From contig NZ_LGHL01000005.1 of assembly GCF_001908205.1 (NCBI RefSeq), positions 20,939 through 84,938 of the forward strand: 64,000 nt of DNA, written 5' to 3'. The notes under the pieces are model-generated. The model saw only the letters and a list, made by a program, of their open reading frames with translations. It was not told the origin of the DNA and searched no databases. This document shows, in pieces, positions 17,929-27,604 of this stretch (the stretch's first letter is position 1; every line of letters begins with the position of its first letter). The position numbers and the translations under genes are program-made. This DNA comes from Bradyrhizobium sp. NAS80.1. Its GTDB lineage: Bacteria > Pseudomonadota > Alphaproteobacteria > Rhizobiales > Xanthobacteraceae.

Positions 17929-18369
17929 TCAAAATTTCACAGCCAACAGCACCGTGCCGGCGCCGATCATGGCGATGCCGATCCAGCCCTGGGCCGTTGG
18001 GCGCTCGCCGAGAAAGGCGAAGGCGAAGAGGGCCACCAGCACGACGCTGAGCTTGTCGATCGGCGCCACCAGCGTCGCGGGCCCGAGCTTCAGCGCGCGG
18101 AAGTAGCACAGCCACGACGCGCCGGTTGCAAGTCCCGAGAGTATCAGGAACAGCCAGGTCTTCGACGAGACCGCCGACGGCGCAGCGAACTGGCCAGTGA
18201 AGAACAGCAACACCGAGAAGGCGAGCAGAACAACGATGGTGCGGATGAAGGTCGCGAGATCCGGATTGATGTTCTCGACGCCGACCTTGGCGAAGATTGC
18301 GGTCAGTGCCGCAAAGCAGGCGGAGAGAAGCGCCCAGGTCTGCCAGGCGGAGAGGAGGGCGGGTTTCAT
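17929..18369 (-). CDS. EamA/DMT-family transporter, single-domain
   Basis: A 146-residue protein with five hydrophobic helices, equal to one EamA domain rather than the usual tandem pair of about 300 residues. It ends in the typical FAFLGERPTAQGWIGIAMIG segment. Such half-size transporters are thought to work as dimers. I chose the ATG at 18369, which has AGGT upstream and starts just before the first helix; the longer frame runs into a tandem repeat. Substrate unknown. Confidence 0.8.
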   Translation of the reverse strand: MKPALLSAWQTWALLSACFAALTAIFAKVGVENINPDLATFIRTIVVLLAFSVLLFFTGQFAAPSAVSSKTWLFLILSGLATGASWLCYFRALKLGPATLVAPIDKLSVVLVALFAFAFLGERPTAQGWIGIAMIGAGTVLLAVKF

Positions 18370-18419
18370 GGGGTTACCTGATCGGGTTTGACGCGTTTCA
18401 TGTGTGAGAGAGGACGACT

Positions 18420-18481
18420 GCGGGGGAGGGACATTCACCGCGCCATCGACGCGGGGGAGGGACATTCACCGCGCCATCGAC
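18420..18481. repeat. Perfect 31-bp tandem duplication
   Basis: The 31-base unit at 18420-18450 is repeated exactly at 18451-18481. The second copy contains the last codons and stop of the hybrid kinase gene (stop 18466-18468 on the minus strand), so the first copy is an extra, untranslated copy of the same 3' end. Confidence 0.95.
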
Positions 18482-20943
18482 AACTTCTCCGTGATCGCCT
18501 TGCGCAGGATGCGCGACAGCGATTCTACCGAATACGGCTTCTGGATCAGCTCGAATCCGCGATGGGCGTTTTCGGCGAGGACGTTGCTGTAGCCGCTGGT
18601 GAGCACGATGGGCAGGCCCGGATAGCGTTCGCGGATGATGCCGGCGAGCTCGACACCGTTCATGCCGGGCATGATGACGTCGGAGAAGACGAGGTCGACG
18701 GCAAATTCGTTCTCGCCGAGGATTGCGAGCGCCGCATTGGCGTTGGCGACTCGGCGGACGACATAGCCGAGGTCTTCCAGGAGCTCGGTCGAGAATTGGC
18801 CGACATCGTCATTATCCTCGACTACGAGCACGCGGTAGCCGCGCCCGGTGGTGGCCGCCTCGCCGGTCAGCGCCGCGGCTTCCTTCTCGGCGGTGGGGCT
18901 CTTCGCCTGCGGCAGGTAGATGGTGAAGGTAGCGCCTTCGCCTTCGGTGCTCGTCACCGCGATGTCGCCCTCGGATTGCTTTGCGAAGCCAAACGCCTGG
19001 CTCAGGCCAAGCCCGGTGCCCTTGCCGACCTCTTTGGTGGTGAAGAACGGCTCGAAGATGGCATCGATGTTTTCCGGCGCGATGCCGCTGCCAGTATCCG
19101 TGACCGAGATAGCGACATAGTCGCCGCCGCGCGCCGACTGTGCGCGCAGGCTAGGGATGCCTGCGACCTTGCGCACTGCGATGGTGAGGCGACCTCCGCC
19201 ATCCATGGCGTCGCGGGCGTTGATGGCGAGGTTGATCAGCGCGGTCTCGAACTGCGCGATGTCGGCCACCGTGAAGCAGTCGGCATCGTGCACTTCGACT
19301 GCGATCTCGATGCTGCTACCGACCAGCGGCCGGACCAGCTGCGCCACGCCCTCGACCTGACTGCCGACATTGAAGATCTGCGGCTTCAGCGGCTGCCGGC
19401 GCGCAAAGGCCAGCAGCTGCGCGGTCAGCTTGGAGGCGCGTTCGACGGTGTCGGAGATGGCGTCGACATAGCGGCGCCGGCGCTCCTCCGGCAGCTCGCG
19501 CCGGCGCAGGAAGTCGGTGGCCGAGCGGATGATGGTGAGGAGATTGTTGAAATCGTGCGCGACACCGCCGGTTAGTTGGCCGATCGCTTCCATCTTTTGT
19601 GACTGCCGCAGCGCTTCCTCGCCGCGGCGGCGTTCAGTGATATCGACGGCCTCGGGCACCGCGCCGGTAATGTTGCCGTGACGGTCGAGCACGGGCCGCA
19701 TGCCGAACTCGAAATCGCGCTCCCCGATGGGCAGGCGCAGTCGCATCTCCATCCGCACTGCTTCGCCCCTCAGCACGGTGTCGAAGGCCTCGCGTACGGT
19801 TGCGCTCATGCCGTGCGTTCCGGTGAACCAGGGCGTTTCCCACAGCAGCTTGCCGATCACTTCCGAAGAGCTCGCCTTGATGCCGTCGAGCGCGGTGTTG
19901 TTGGCGTAAAGCAGTTCTCCCTTGAGATTGACGAGGCCCTGATACTGGTTGCTGGTCTCCAGCATCGCGCGCAGCCGCGCCTCGTTGGATTCGAGCTCGG
20001 CGGTGCGCTCGACGATGCGCTCTTCCAGCGTCTCGTTGAGCCGGCGGAGCGCGATCTCGGCCTGCTTGGCGGCAGTGATGTCGTGGGCGACGCCGATGAA
20101 GCCGATATGCTTGCCGGTCGGGTCCCAGCGTGGCTGCGACTCCGAGCGCAACCAGCGCCACTCGCCCTTGGCGTCCTTGTAGCGCGCCTCCAGCACGAAA
20201 GGCTTGAGCGACGCCTCGCCCTGGACGGATTGCTGCAGCACATGCGGCAGGTCGTCCGGATGCAGCACCTTGCGCCAGTCGAAGGCGATGGCTTCGTCGT
20301 AGGGCAGGCCGACGAAGTCGACATAGGCCTGGTTGGCGAAAGACCGGGTGCGGTCGAGCTTCGTCACCCAGATCGGCACCGGCGCGCTGTCGGCGATCAG
20401 CCGGAAGCGCTCCTCGCTTTCGCGCAAGGTCTCGCGGACCAGCATCTGGTCGGTGACGTCGATATGGGCGCCGACGAGGCGGATGGCGCGGCCGTCGCCG
20501 TCGCGCTCGATCTTGGCGACGACGCGGATCCAGCGGGTCTCGTCGTCGCTGGGGCGGATGATGCGGTATTCGGCTGTGTAGTCCGCGCTGGTCCCGGCCA
20601 GCGCACCGAAGAAGTGTTTCACCGCGGCGTCGCGGTCCTCGGGATGGATGCGGCTGACCCAGTCCTCGTGAGACTCGCCGGCGGCCTCGGGAGGCAGGCC
20701 GTGGATCATCAGATATTCCGGCGAACGGCGGTTCTTGAAGCCATCCCGGAAGTCCACCTCGAGGCCGCCAACCTTGCCGATGCGCTGGATGCGTGCCAGC
20801 TCCGCCTCGCGCTCCTGAAGCGCGCGATAGGCGTCGTCGCGCTCGCGCGCGATTTCTTCGAGGTGCTGGCGAAGCCGTTCGGCGGCGCTGGTCTCGGGTA
20901 AAGGTTCGTTCAAGGCAATGGCCGTTGTGATGCGGAAGCGCAC
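18466..20943 (-). CDS. PAS-PAS-PAS hybrid histidine kinase
   Basis: An 825-residue soluble hybrid kinase without clear membrane helices. Three PAS/PAC units fill roughly residues 50-440. The HisKA region around 455-520 carries the phospho-acceptor His in GGVAHDFNNLL. HATPase motifs (NLAINARDAMDGGG, DTGSGIAP, GTGLGLSQ) follow, then a C-terminal receiver around 700-815 with Asp in DLVFSDVIMPGMNG. No separate response regulator is next to it, so output may pass through another protein. A 31-bp duplication overlaps its stop. The signal is probably cytoplasmic. Confidence 0.9.
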   Translation of the reverse strand: MRFRITTAIALNEPLPETSAAERLRQHLEEIARERDDAYRALQEREAELARIQRIGKVGGLEVDFRDGFKNRRSPEYLMIHGLPPEAAGESHEDWVSRIHPEDRDAAVKHFFGALAGTSADYTAEYRIIRPSDDETRWIRVVAKIERDGDGRAIRLVGAHIDVTDQMLVRETLRESEERFRLIADSAPVPIWVTKLDRTRSFANQAYVDFVGLPYDEAIAFDWRKVLHPDDLPHVLQQSVQGEASLKPFVLEARYKDAKGEWRWLRSESQPRWDPTGKHIGFIGVAHDITAAKQAEIALRRLNETLEERIVERTAELESNEARLRAMLETSNQYQGLVNLKGELLYANNTALDGIKASSSEVIGKLLWETPWFTGTHGMSATVREAFDTVLRGEAVRMEMRLRLPIGERDFEFGMRPVLDRHGNITGAVPEAVDITERRRGEEALRQSQKMEAIGQLTGGVAHDFNNLLTIIRSATDFLRRRELPEERRRRYVDAISDTVERASKLTAQLLAFARRQPLKPQIFNVGSQVEGVAQLVRPLVGSSIEIAVEVHDADCFTVADIAQFETALINLAINARDAMDGGGRLTIAVRKVAGIPSLRAQSARGGDYVAISVTDTGSGIAPENIDAIFEPFFTTKEVGKGTGLGLSQAFGFAKQSEGDIAVTSTEGEGATFTIYLPQAKSPTAEKEAAALTGEAATTGRGYRVLVVEDNDDVGQFSTELLEDLGYVVRRVANANAALAILGENEFAVDLVFSDVIMPGMNGVELAGIIRERYPGLPIVLTSGYSNVLAENAHRGFELIQKPYSVESLSRILRKAITEKLSMAR

Positions 20944-21009
20944 AAGCCGGACGCATATTCACACAGACGGAGCGTGCTGGCCATTGCTGAAAGAGATTAG
21001 GCTGTCGGG

Positions 21010-21421
21010 AAAGCGCCCGCGGCCTGCCTGACGCTATTATGCCGGAGGCGCTCCCCCCGGACTGGCAGCAGAACTACGTTACGCCACGACACATCCCTGG
21101 GAGCACTTCGCCGAGACCTGGGCGCACTATCTCCACATTGTCGACACCCTGGAGATGGCCACTGAGTTCGGCATGGAGGTGCGCCCAAAGGTCGATCGCG
21201 ACGGGGAGTTGACGGCGCGCATCCGTTTCAACCCCTACGAGGCAAGGGATGTCGAGGCGCTCGTCAACGCATGGCTGCCCATCACCTTCGCCATGAACAG
21301 CGTCAACCGCGCCATGGGGCTGCGCGACCTCTATCCTTTCATCCTGTCGCCGTCGGTGGTCGCCAAACTGGGCTTTGTTCATAGCTTCATGCGAGACGCG
21401 GCCATGGCCAGGAGGCCGTAG
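21010..21421 (+). pseudogene. 3' remnant of a zinc-binding metallopeptidase-like gene
   Basis: Two frames carry parts of one protein. One reads MPEALPPDWQQNYV from about 21039; the next reads ATTHPWEHFAETWAHYLHIV, then FNPYEARDVEALVNAWLPI, to a stop at 21419-21421. Together they match what I recall as the C-terminal third of the putative zinc-binding peptidase family (DUF2248-like), with the HPWE..AE.WAHYLH segment. The frame changes between NYV and YATTHPWE, and the N-terminal two thirds are absent, so the gene is dead. Confidence 0.65.
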
Positions 21422-21597
21422 GCCGTCCCCGGGGGCTCGGCAGGCCGTTTCGGTCTTGTGCTGGTACGCCAGAGGGCCCGGATTTAGACCGTTGCCTCCG
21501 GCCCATTTTGATGTACCACGGGAGCCACACGGCCCGTTCCCCATAGGCCCCAACGGCCAGGGAAGGGTCCCGCCCAAGGTCGAGACTCAAGAAAAGC

Positions 21598-23613
21598 ATG
21601 TTCAAACGCATTCTGATCGCCAATCGCGGCGAAATCGCCTGCCGGATCATCAAGACCGCTCGCCGCATGGGAATTCAAACCGTTGCGGTCTATTCCGAGG
21701 CCGACCGCGATGCCCTTCATGTCGAGATGGCCGACGAGGCGGTGCTAATCGGCCCGCCGGCCGCGGCCGAGAGCTATCTGGTGATCGAGAAGATCGTGGA
21801 GGCCTGCCGCAAGACGGGCGCGGAAGCCGTGCATCCCGGCTACGGCTTCCTGTCCGAGCGTGAGGCGTTTCCGCGCGCGCTGGAAGCCGCCGGCATCGTC
21901 TTCATCGGCCCCAACCCGGGCGCAATCGCGGCGATGGGCGACAAGATCGAGTCCAAGAAGGCGGCTGCCAAGGCCAAGGTCTCGACCGTGCCGGGCTATC
22001 TCGGCGTCATCGAGGACGACAGGCACGCGGTCCGCATTGCCGACGAGATTGGCTATCCCGTGATGATCAAGGCCTCCGCCGGCGGTGGCGGCAAGGGCAT
22101 GCGCATCGCGCATTCGAAGGCCGAGGTCGCCGAAGGCTTCAACCTCGCCAAGGCCGAGGCCAAGGCCTCGTTCGGCGACGACCGCGTCTTCGTCGAAAAA
22201 TTCATCGTCGATCCCCGCCACATCGAGATCCAGGTGCTGGGCGACAAGCACGGCAACGTGATCTATCTCGGCGAGCGCGAATGCTCGATCCAGCGCCGCA
22301 ACCAGAAGGTCATCGAGGAGGCGCCGTCGCCGCTGCTCGACGAAGCCACCCGCCGCAAGATGGGCGAGCAGGCGGTCGCGCTTGCCAAGGCCGTGAACTA
22401 CGATTCTGCCGGCACCGTCGAGTTCGTCGCCGGGCAGGACAAGAGCTTCTACTTCCTGGAGATGAACACGCGCCTCCAGGTCGAGCATCCCGTCACCGAG
22501 CTCGTCACCGGCATCGACCTCGTCGAGCAGATGATCCGCGTCGCCGCCGGCGAGAAGCTCGCCATCGCGCAGAAGGACGTCACGCTGACCGGCTGGGCGG
22601 TGGAGTCGCGCCTCTATGCCGAAGACCCGTTCCGCAACTTCCTGCCTTCGATCGGGCGCCTGGTGAAGTACCGCCCGCCGGCGGAAGCCAGCCACGACGG
22701 CATCACCGTGCGCAACGACACCGGCGTGCAGGAGGGCGGCGAGATTTCGATCCATTACGATCCGATGATCGCCAAGCTGGTCACGCACGCGCCATCGCGC
22801 GCCGCCGCGATCGAAGCGCAGGCGACTGCGCTGGATTCGTTCTATGTCGACGGCATCCGCCACAACATCCCGTTCCTGTCGGCGCTGATGCACCATCCGC
22901 GCTGGCGCGAGGGTCGGCTGTCGACCGGCTTCATCGCCGAGGAATTCCCCAAGGGCTTTGCGGTGCGCGTGCCCGAGGGCGAGGTCGCGCGGCGGATCGC
23001 CGCGGTGGGCGCAGCCATCGATCACGTGCTCGGCGAGCGCAAGCGGCAGATCTCGGGCCAGATGGGCGGCCGCGTCGTGCAGCGCGAACGCCGCCGCGCG
23101 GTCTGGCTTGACCATCAGGAGATCTTGCTCGAGGTCGCACGCGAGGAAGACGCAATCGCGATCCGCTTCATCGATGCCGAAGGCAAGGCCGGCAATGCGC
23201 ATCTGTTGCACTCGCCGTGGAAGCCGGGCGATCCGGTCTGGCAGGGCACCATCGACGGCCAGTTCGTCGCGGTGCAGGCGCGTCCGATCGCCAACGGCAT
23301 CCGCCTCGCGCATCAGGGCGTCGAGGTGCCGGTCTATGTCTGGACCGAAACTGAAGCGACATCCGCGCGGCTGATGCCGGTCACCACCGCCTCCGACACC
23401 GGCAAGAAGCTGCTCTGCCCGATGCCCGGCCTCGTCGTCTCGATCGCGGTGACCGAGGGGCAGGAAGTCAAGGCCGGCGAGACGCTCGCGGTCGTCGAAG
23501 CCATGAAGATGCAGAATGTGCTCCGCGCCGAGCAGGACGGCACGGTGAAGAAGATCCACGCCAACGCCGGCGCAACGCTCGCGGTGGACGCGCTGATTTT
23601 GGAGTTTGCGTAA
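21598..23613 (+). CDS. pccA: Propionyl-CoA carboxylase alpha subunit (biotin carboxylase plus carrier)
   Basis: A 671-residue biotin-dependent carboxylase subunit. Residues 1-450 form the biotin carboxylase domain (KRILIANRGEIACRII; ATP loop KASAGGGGKGMRIAHSK; FLEMNTRLQVEHPVTE). A BT linker follows, and the C-terminal biotinyl domain carries the biotinylated Lys in VVEAMKMQNVL. With the beta subunit, not in this window, it carboxylates propionyl-CoA to methylmalonyl-CoA. A 3-methylcrotonyl-CoA or acetyl-CoA role is an alternative, but length and domain order favour PccA. Confidence 0.88.
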   Translation: MFKRILIANRGEIACRIIKTARRMGIQTVAVYSEADRDALHVEMADEAVLIGPPAAAESYLVIEKIVEACRKTGAEAVHPGYGFLSEREAFPRALEAAGIVFIGPNPGAIAAMGDKIESKKAAAKAKVSTVPGYLGVIEDDRHAVRIADEIGYPVMIKASAGGGGKGMRIAHSKAEVAEGFNLAKAEAKASFGDDRVFVEKFIVDPRHIEIQVLGDKHGNVIYLGERECSIQRRNQKVIEEAPSPLLDEATRRKMGEQAVALAKAVNYDSAGTVEFVAGQDKSFYFLEMNTRLQVEHPVTELVTGIDLVEQMIRVAAGEKLAIAQKDVTLTGWAVESRLYAEDPFRNFLPSIGRLVKYRPPAEASHDGITVRNDTGVQEGGEISIHYDPMIAKLVTHAPSRAAAIEAQATALDSFYVDGIRHNIPFLSALMHHPRWREGRLSTGFIAEEFPKGFAVRVPEGEVARRIAAVGAAIDHVLGERKRQISGQMGGRVVQRERRRAVWLDHQEILLEVAREEDAIAIRFIDAEGKAGNAHLLHSPWKPGDPVWQGTIDGQFVAVQARPIANGIRLAHQGVEVPVYVWTETEATSARLMPVTTASDTGKKLLCPMPGLVVSIAVTEGQEVKAGETLAVVEAMKMQNVLRAEQDGTVKKIHANAGATLAVDALILEFA

Positions 23614-23638
23614 GGGCTCCAGTGTATAACAGTCGACC

Positions 23639-23742
23639 CTCACCCTGAGGAGCCGCGCATGCGCGGCGTCTCGAAGGGCGAGGCCACCAGCCGGGCCTTC
23701 ATCCTTCGAGACGCGCGCAAGAGCGCGCTCCTCAGGATGAGG
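23639..23742. repeat. Intergenic palindromic repeat
   Basis: An imperfect inverted repeat of about 100 bases: ACCCTGAGGAGC and GCGTCTCGAAGG on the left are mirrored by CCTTCGAGACGC and GCTCCTCAGGATGAGG on the right. I recall this element as abundant between genes in Bradyrhizobium. It could fold into a long hairpin after pccA. Confidence 0.75.
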
Positions 23743-23760
23743 ATTTAGAGTGAGGCAACC

Positions 23761-24627
23761 ATGGCCTTTCGTTCCCGTCGCGAGAAACTGCGATCGATCC
23801 TGTCGGGGGCGCCCTGCGTCCATCCGGGCTCGGTCTACGACGCCATCTCGATCCGCATTGCCGAGGATCTCGGCTTCCCGCTCGGCATGTTCGGCGGCTC
23901 GGTCGCCTCGCTTGCTGTGCTTGGCGACCCTGATATCACGTTGATCACGCTCACCGAGCTCGCCGAACAGATGCGGCGGATGTCGCGCGCGGCGGCACTT
24001 CCTGTGCTGGTCGATGCCGATCACGGCTATGGCAATGCGCTCAACGTCCGCCGCACGGTGCAGGAGCTGGAAACGGCGGGCGCCGCCGGTCTCACCATCG
24101 AGGACACGCTGCTGCCGGCCGCCTTCGGCGAAGCAAAGACGCAGCTGATTTCACTGGAGGAGGGCGTCGGCAAGATGAAGGCGGCGCTCGACGGCCGCGG
24201 CGATCCTTCGCTCGTCATCATGGGCCGCACCGGCGCGGCCTCCATCACCTCCATCGAGGATGCGATTCGTCGCGCAAAGGCCTATGAGGTGGCCGGCGTC
24301 GATGCGCTGTTCTTCACCGGCATCAAGTCGCGGGCCGAGCTCGAGGCAATCGCGGCCGCCACGCATCTGCCGATCGTGCTCGGCGGCGCGCCGGATGAAT
24401 TGAACGCGATCGACTATCTTGCGAGCCAGCGCGTGCGCATCGCGCTCCAGGGCCATGCGCCGATCGCGGCTGCCACACAGGCCGTCTACGAGACGCAGAA
24501 GGCGTTGCGCGAAGGTACGCCGCCCAAGAACCTCAAGGGCCTCGCATCGCCAGATTTGACCAACCTCGTCATGCGCGAAGCCGGGGTGAAAGCGCGCAGC
24601 GCCGATGTCCTGGGACTAAAGAAATGA
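23761..24627 (+). CDS. Oxaloacetate decarboxylase, isocitrate lyase/PEP mutase superfamily
   Basis: A 288-residue soluble enzyme. The superfamily Mg-binding loop is seen as [18 protein letters not shown], followed by [13 protein letters not shown]. Length and sequence fit the Pseudomonas/Bradyrhizobium-type oxaloacetate decarboxylases (EC 4.1.1.112), which give pyruvate and CO2 without biotin or sodium. It overlaps acylphosphatase by four bases (ATGA), so both are translated from one message. A different C-C lyase activity in the same superfamily cannot be excluded. Confidence 0.85.
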   Translation: MAFRSRREKLRSILSGAPCVHPGSVYDAISIRIAEDLGFPLGMFGGSVASLAVLGDPDITLITLTELAEQMRRMSRAAALPVLVDADHGYGNALNVRRTVQELETAGAAGLTIEDTLLPAAFGEAKTQLISLEEGVGKMKAALDGRGDPSLVIMGRTGAASITSIEDAIRRAKAYEVAGVDALFFTGIKSRAELEAIAAATHLPIVLGGAPDELNAIDYLASQRVRIALQGHAPIAAATQAVYETQKALREGTPPKNLKGLASPDLTNLVMREAGVKARSADVLGLKK

Positions 24628-24923
24628 GCCGGGTGATCCTCCAGGTCATGATCCGCGGCCGCGTGCAGGGCGTCGGCTATCGGGCCTGGGTCGAATATCA
24701 GGCCACAACGAGCGGCCTTGAAGGCTGGGTCCGCAATCGCCGCGACGGCAGCGTCGAGGCGCTGTTTGCAGGCACACCGAAGCACGTCGCCGAGATGGTC
24801 GCGCTGTGCCGACACGGTCCGCCGTCCTCGCGCGTGGACAGCGTGACCAGCGAGACCGCCAGCACGGACGAGCTGAATTTGCGCGGGGCAGGGGAAGCGT
24901 TCTCGGTCTTGCCGACGGTGTGA
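24624..24923 (+). CDS. acyP: Acylphosphatase
   Basis: A 99-residue acylphosphatase, which hydrolyses acyl phosphates such as acetyl phosphate or carbamoyl phosphate. The phosphate loop with the catalytic Arg is [11 protein letters not shown] and the second signature with the catalytic Asn is [13 protein letters not shown]. Its ATG overlaps the stop of the oxaloacetate decarboxylase gene. The length is normal for the family. Confidence 0.92.
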   Translation: MSRVILQVMIRGRVQGVGYRAWVEYQATTSGLEGWVRNRRDGSVEALFAGTPKHVAEMVALCRHGPPSSRVDSVTSETASTDELNLRGAGEAFSVLPTV

Positions 24924-24954
24924 GAGCCAAGTCTCTTTCCGCGTGGCCGGTGCG

Positions 24955-25090
24955 CTCCCTCGCCCCGTTCTTACGGGGAGAGGGGTGGGGTGAGGGGCCT
25001 CTCTCCACGCATGAGATTGCCGCGTGACCTGTACCCCCTCACCCGGATCGCAAGAGCGATCCGACCTCTCCCCGCAAGCGGGGCGAGGTG
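24955..25090. repeat. Pair of GC-rich intergenic hairpin elements
   Basis: CTCGCCCCGTTCTTACGGGG followed by AGAGGGGTGGGGTGAGGGG is mirrored further on by CCCCCTCACCCGGAT and CCTCTCCCCGCAAGCGGGGC. The two halves are largely complementary and lie between convergent genes. I recall the type from Rhizobiales genomes; it may serve as a bidirectional terminator. Confidence 0.65.
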
Positions 25091-25095
25091 AACAA

Positions 25096-26616
25096 TCACC
25101 GCGCGAGCTTGGCAATTGCCTCGCTGAGCTCGTGGATTTCGTAGGGCTTGCGCAGGATCGCGAAATCGCCGCGCACGCCGGCGGCGACGTCGCTGTAGCC
25201 GGTGGCGAGCAGGATTGGCAGGCCAGGGCGGATCTGGCGCAGATGATGGGCGAGGCTGAGCCCGTCCATCTTTCCGGGCATGACGATATCCGAGAACACG
25301 AAGTCGACGCCGTTATTCTCGATTTCGCGCAATGCCGCCTCGGCATCGGCGACCCGGCGCACGTCGTAGCCGAGCTGCTCCAGAAGACCGATACTGACGA
25401 GGGCAACGTCGGGATTGTCCTCGACCAGCAGCACCGTGCCGCGGCCGCGGAACGGCACTTCTCCCGCCGTCTCGCGCGATGGCGCGCCGTCTCCGCGCGG
25501 CAGGAGGATGGTGAAGGTCGTGCCCTTGCCGAGCTCGCTTGCGACCTTCACCGTGCCGCCGGCCTGGTGGGCGAAGCCGTGCACCTGTGAGAGGCCGAGA
25601 CCGGTGCCTTTGCCGATCGGCTTGGTCGTGAAGAACGGCTCGAAGATCTTGTCGAGGACGTCGTCGGGAATGCCAAGCCCGGTGTCGGCGATGCTGATCG
25701 CGAGGAAGTCGCCGGCGAGGGGCGGTTCGTCGAGCACCGTGTTGCGCGCCCCGATCGTCACCGTGCCGCCGTCCGGCATCGCATCGCGGGCGTTGATGAC
25801 GAGGTTGAGCAGTGCGGTCTCGAGCTCGGAGACGTCGGCCGTGATCGGCCAGGCGTCGGGCTCTATCTCGATGGCGAGGCGCACGGCGCTGCCGACGCCG
25901 GCGTCCAGCACCTCGCGGATCGAAGCGACGCGTTCGGCAAACTCGATCGTCTGCGGGTTGACGCTCTGTCGCCGCGCGAAGGTGAGGAGCTGGTTGGTCA
26001 GCGCGGCGCCGCGCTTGGTCGCAGTCTCGATCGCCGACATGGCGCGCTCGAGCTTGGCGTCGTTGGTGGCGCTCCTCTTCAGGACATGCAGGCTGCCGCT
26101 GACGATCATCAACAGATTGTTGAAGTCGTGGGCGATGCCGCCTGTGAGCTGGCCGAGTGCATCGAACTTTTGCGACTCGGCGAGCTGCTTCTGCATCGCT
26201 TCGAGCTTGAGCTGGGAACTACGCCGTTCGGTGATGTCGCGGGTGATCTTGGCGAAACCAACCAGCACGCCATCCTCGTAGATCGGATCGATCACCACGC
26301 TGGCCCAGAAGAATGTGCCGTCCTTGCGGACGCGCCAGCCTTCCTCCTCGTAGCGGCCCTTTTCGCGGGCGATGCTGAGCGCCCGGGCGGGCTTGCCGGC
26401 GGCGCGGTCGGTCTCGGTGTAGAAGCGGGAAAAGTGCTGGCCGAGGATCTCCGCGGGTGAATAGCCCTTGATGCGTTCGCCGCCGATGTTCCAGCTGGTG
26501 ATGATCCCGCTGGGATCGAGCATGTAAAGGGCGTAGTCGGCAACCCCTTCAACCAGCAGCCGGAAACTGCGCTCGCTTTCGAACAAGTCTCTCTGCTGAC
26601 TGAACTTTTTCGCCAT
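25096..26616 (-). CDS. PAS hybrid histidine kinase
   Basis: A 506-residue soluble hybrid kinase. One PAS/PAC unit occupies about residues 15-135 (GVADYALYMLDPSGIITSWN; WRVRKDGTFFWAS). The phospho-acceptor His is in GGIAHDFNNLLMIV, HATPase motifs are NLVINARDAMPDGG and GTGLGLSQVHGFA, and the C-terminal receiver has Asp in DFVFSDIVMPGKMDG. I used the ATG at 26616; the frame continues to 26727 with non-conserved sequence. It is shorter than, but similar in design to, the kinase at 18466-20943, and also lacks a neighbouring regulator. Confidence 0.9.
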   Translation of the reverse strand: MAKKFSQQRDLFESERSFRLLVEGVADYALYMLDPSGIITSWNIGGERIKGYSPAEILGQHFSRFYTETDRAAGKPARALSIAREKGRYEEEGWRVRKDGTFFWASVVIDPIYEDGVLVGFAKITRDITERRSSQLKLEAMQKQLAESQKFDALGQLTGGIAHDFNNLLMIVSGSLHVLKRSATNDAKLERAMSAIETATKRGAALTNQLLTFARRQSVNPQTIEFAERVASIREVLDAGVGSAVRLAIEIEPDAWPITADVSELETALLNLVINARDAMPDGGTVTIGARNTVLDEPPLAGDFLAISIADTGLGIPDDVLDKIFEPFFTTKPIGKGTGLGLSQVHGFAHQAGGTVKVASELGKGTTFTILLPRGDGAPSRETAGEVPFRGRGTVLLVEDNPDVALVSIGLLEQLGYDVRRVADAEAALREIENNGVDFVFSDIVMPGKMDGLSLAHHLRQIRPGLPILLATGYSDVAAGVRGDFAILRKPYEIHELSEAIAKLAR

Positions 26617-26733
26617 TCCAGGACCCCGCCTCGACGGTGGCAAACGTCCATGGGATGGTTTGGTTCCCATACGTGGGACGTTTTTAGGCAAATTCCGTGG
26701 ACAAGTATGCAAGCCCCGGACGTCCAAAATGTT

Positions 26734-27585
26734 TCAAGCCGCCGCGCTCCGGAATGTCGCCGTCACCGCGCGCAGCGCCGCGAGCTTGGCGGGATCGCTG
26801 ACCTTCGAATGCAGCATTACCTTCGAACTGCCGAGTTTCGGCAGCTTGTGGGTAGGTCCGATGTCGACCAGTCCGGGAGGCGCGATCCGCCGTGCCAGCG
26901 GCGCGATCGCGAGCCCGGCCAGCGCAGCGGCGACCACCGCCGTGACACCGCCGCCGACAAAACGTTCGCGCCAGGCGATGCCGGCCTTGTCCAGCGCGCG
27001 CACGGCAATGGCGCGGACCCCGCAAGGCGGGGCAAGCGTCGCGAGCGGCAGTGGTTCACCCTTCGGCAGGGCGAAGCGTCGTGACGCGAACCAGCCGAAC
27101 TCATCCTCGGCGAGCTTTTCGCCGCCGCGCCGGCTGCCTTCCTGGCGGACGATCACCGCATCCAACTGCCCCGCGTCGTATGCATCCTGCATCTCGCGCG
27201 AGAAGCCGATGGTGACGGCGAGGCTGAGATTTGAGGACATCGCATGCAGCCGTTCGAGCAGCGGCACCAGATCGGGGCCAGCGGCGTGATCGGAGATGCC
27301 GAGCGAGAGCGACCGTGCGGCCGGTGCCTCGCCCGACAGCGCGCGGTCATGCGCCGCGATCAGCGCGCGGGCGCGATCGAGGAAAGCAGCGCCGTCGGAT
27401 GTGAGCCGGACCGCGCGGGGCGAGCGCTCGACGAGACGCTTGCCGAGCAGCGTCTCCAACCGCTGGAGTTTCAGGCTGACGGCGGCTTGCGTCGTGCCAA
27501 GCGCTTCGGCGGCGCGCGTAAAGCTTTGGAGGTCCGCAACCAGCAGGAAGGCCTGGACGGTGGCGATGTCGAGCGTGGCTTTCAT
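26734..27585 (-). CDS. LysR-family transcriptional regulator
   Basis: A 283-residue regulator with the standard N-terminal winged helix (DIATVQAFLLVADLQSFTRA, AEALGTTQAAVSLKLQRLE) and a periplasmic-binding-protein-like effector domain. It is divergent from a tautomerase gene across 113 bases, the classic LysR arrangement, so it probably controls that gene and itself. A T-N11-A type motif lies at 27592-27604. Confidence 0.92.
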   Translation of the reverse strand: MKATLDIATVQAFLLVADLQSFTRAAEALGTTQAAVSLKLQRLETLLGKRLVERSPRAVRLTSDGAAFLDRARALIAAHDRALSGEAPAARSLSLGISDHAAGPDLVPLLERLHAMSSNLSLAVTIGFSREMQDAYDAGQLDAVIVRQEGSRRGGEKLAEDEFGWFASRRFALPKGEPLPLATLAPPCGVRAIAVRALDKAGIAWRERFVGGGVTAVVAAALAGLAIAPLARRIAPPGLVDIGPTHKLPKLGSSKVMLHSKVSDPAKLAALRAVTATFRSAAA

Positions 27586-27591
27586 TATGAA

Positions 27592-27604
27592 TGATTATCA
27601 CTGA
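27592..27604. promoter_or_regulatory. Possible LysR box
   Basis: TGATTATCACTGA fits the T-N11-A pattern with partial dyad symmetry. It lies seven bases upstream of the lysR start and about 95 bases upstream of the tautomerase gene. The motif is loose and occurs often by chance. Confidence 0.35.

Noticed and set aside
18420..18481. Two 31-base repeats as a possible CRISPR
   Set aside because: The copies are directly adjacent with no spacer and there are only two; no cas genes are present.
21745..24024. A 759-codon minus-strand open frame
   Set aside because: It is the complement of pccA and the decarboxylase gene, with shadow-type composition.
26665..26678. TCCCA-TACG-TGGGA inverted repeat upstream of the hybrid kinase
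   Set aside because: Short arms and no known regulator pattern; could be chance.
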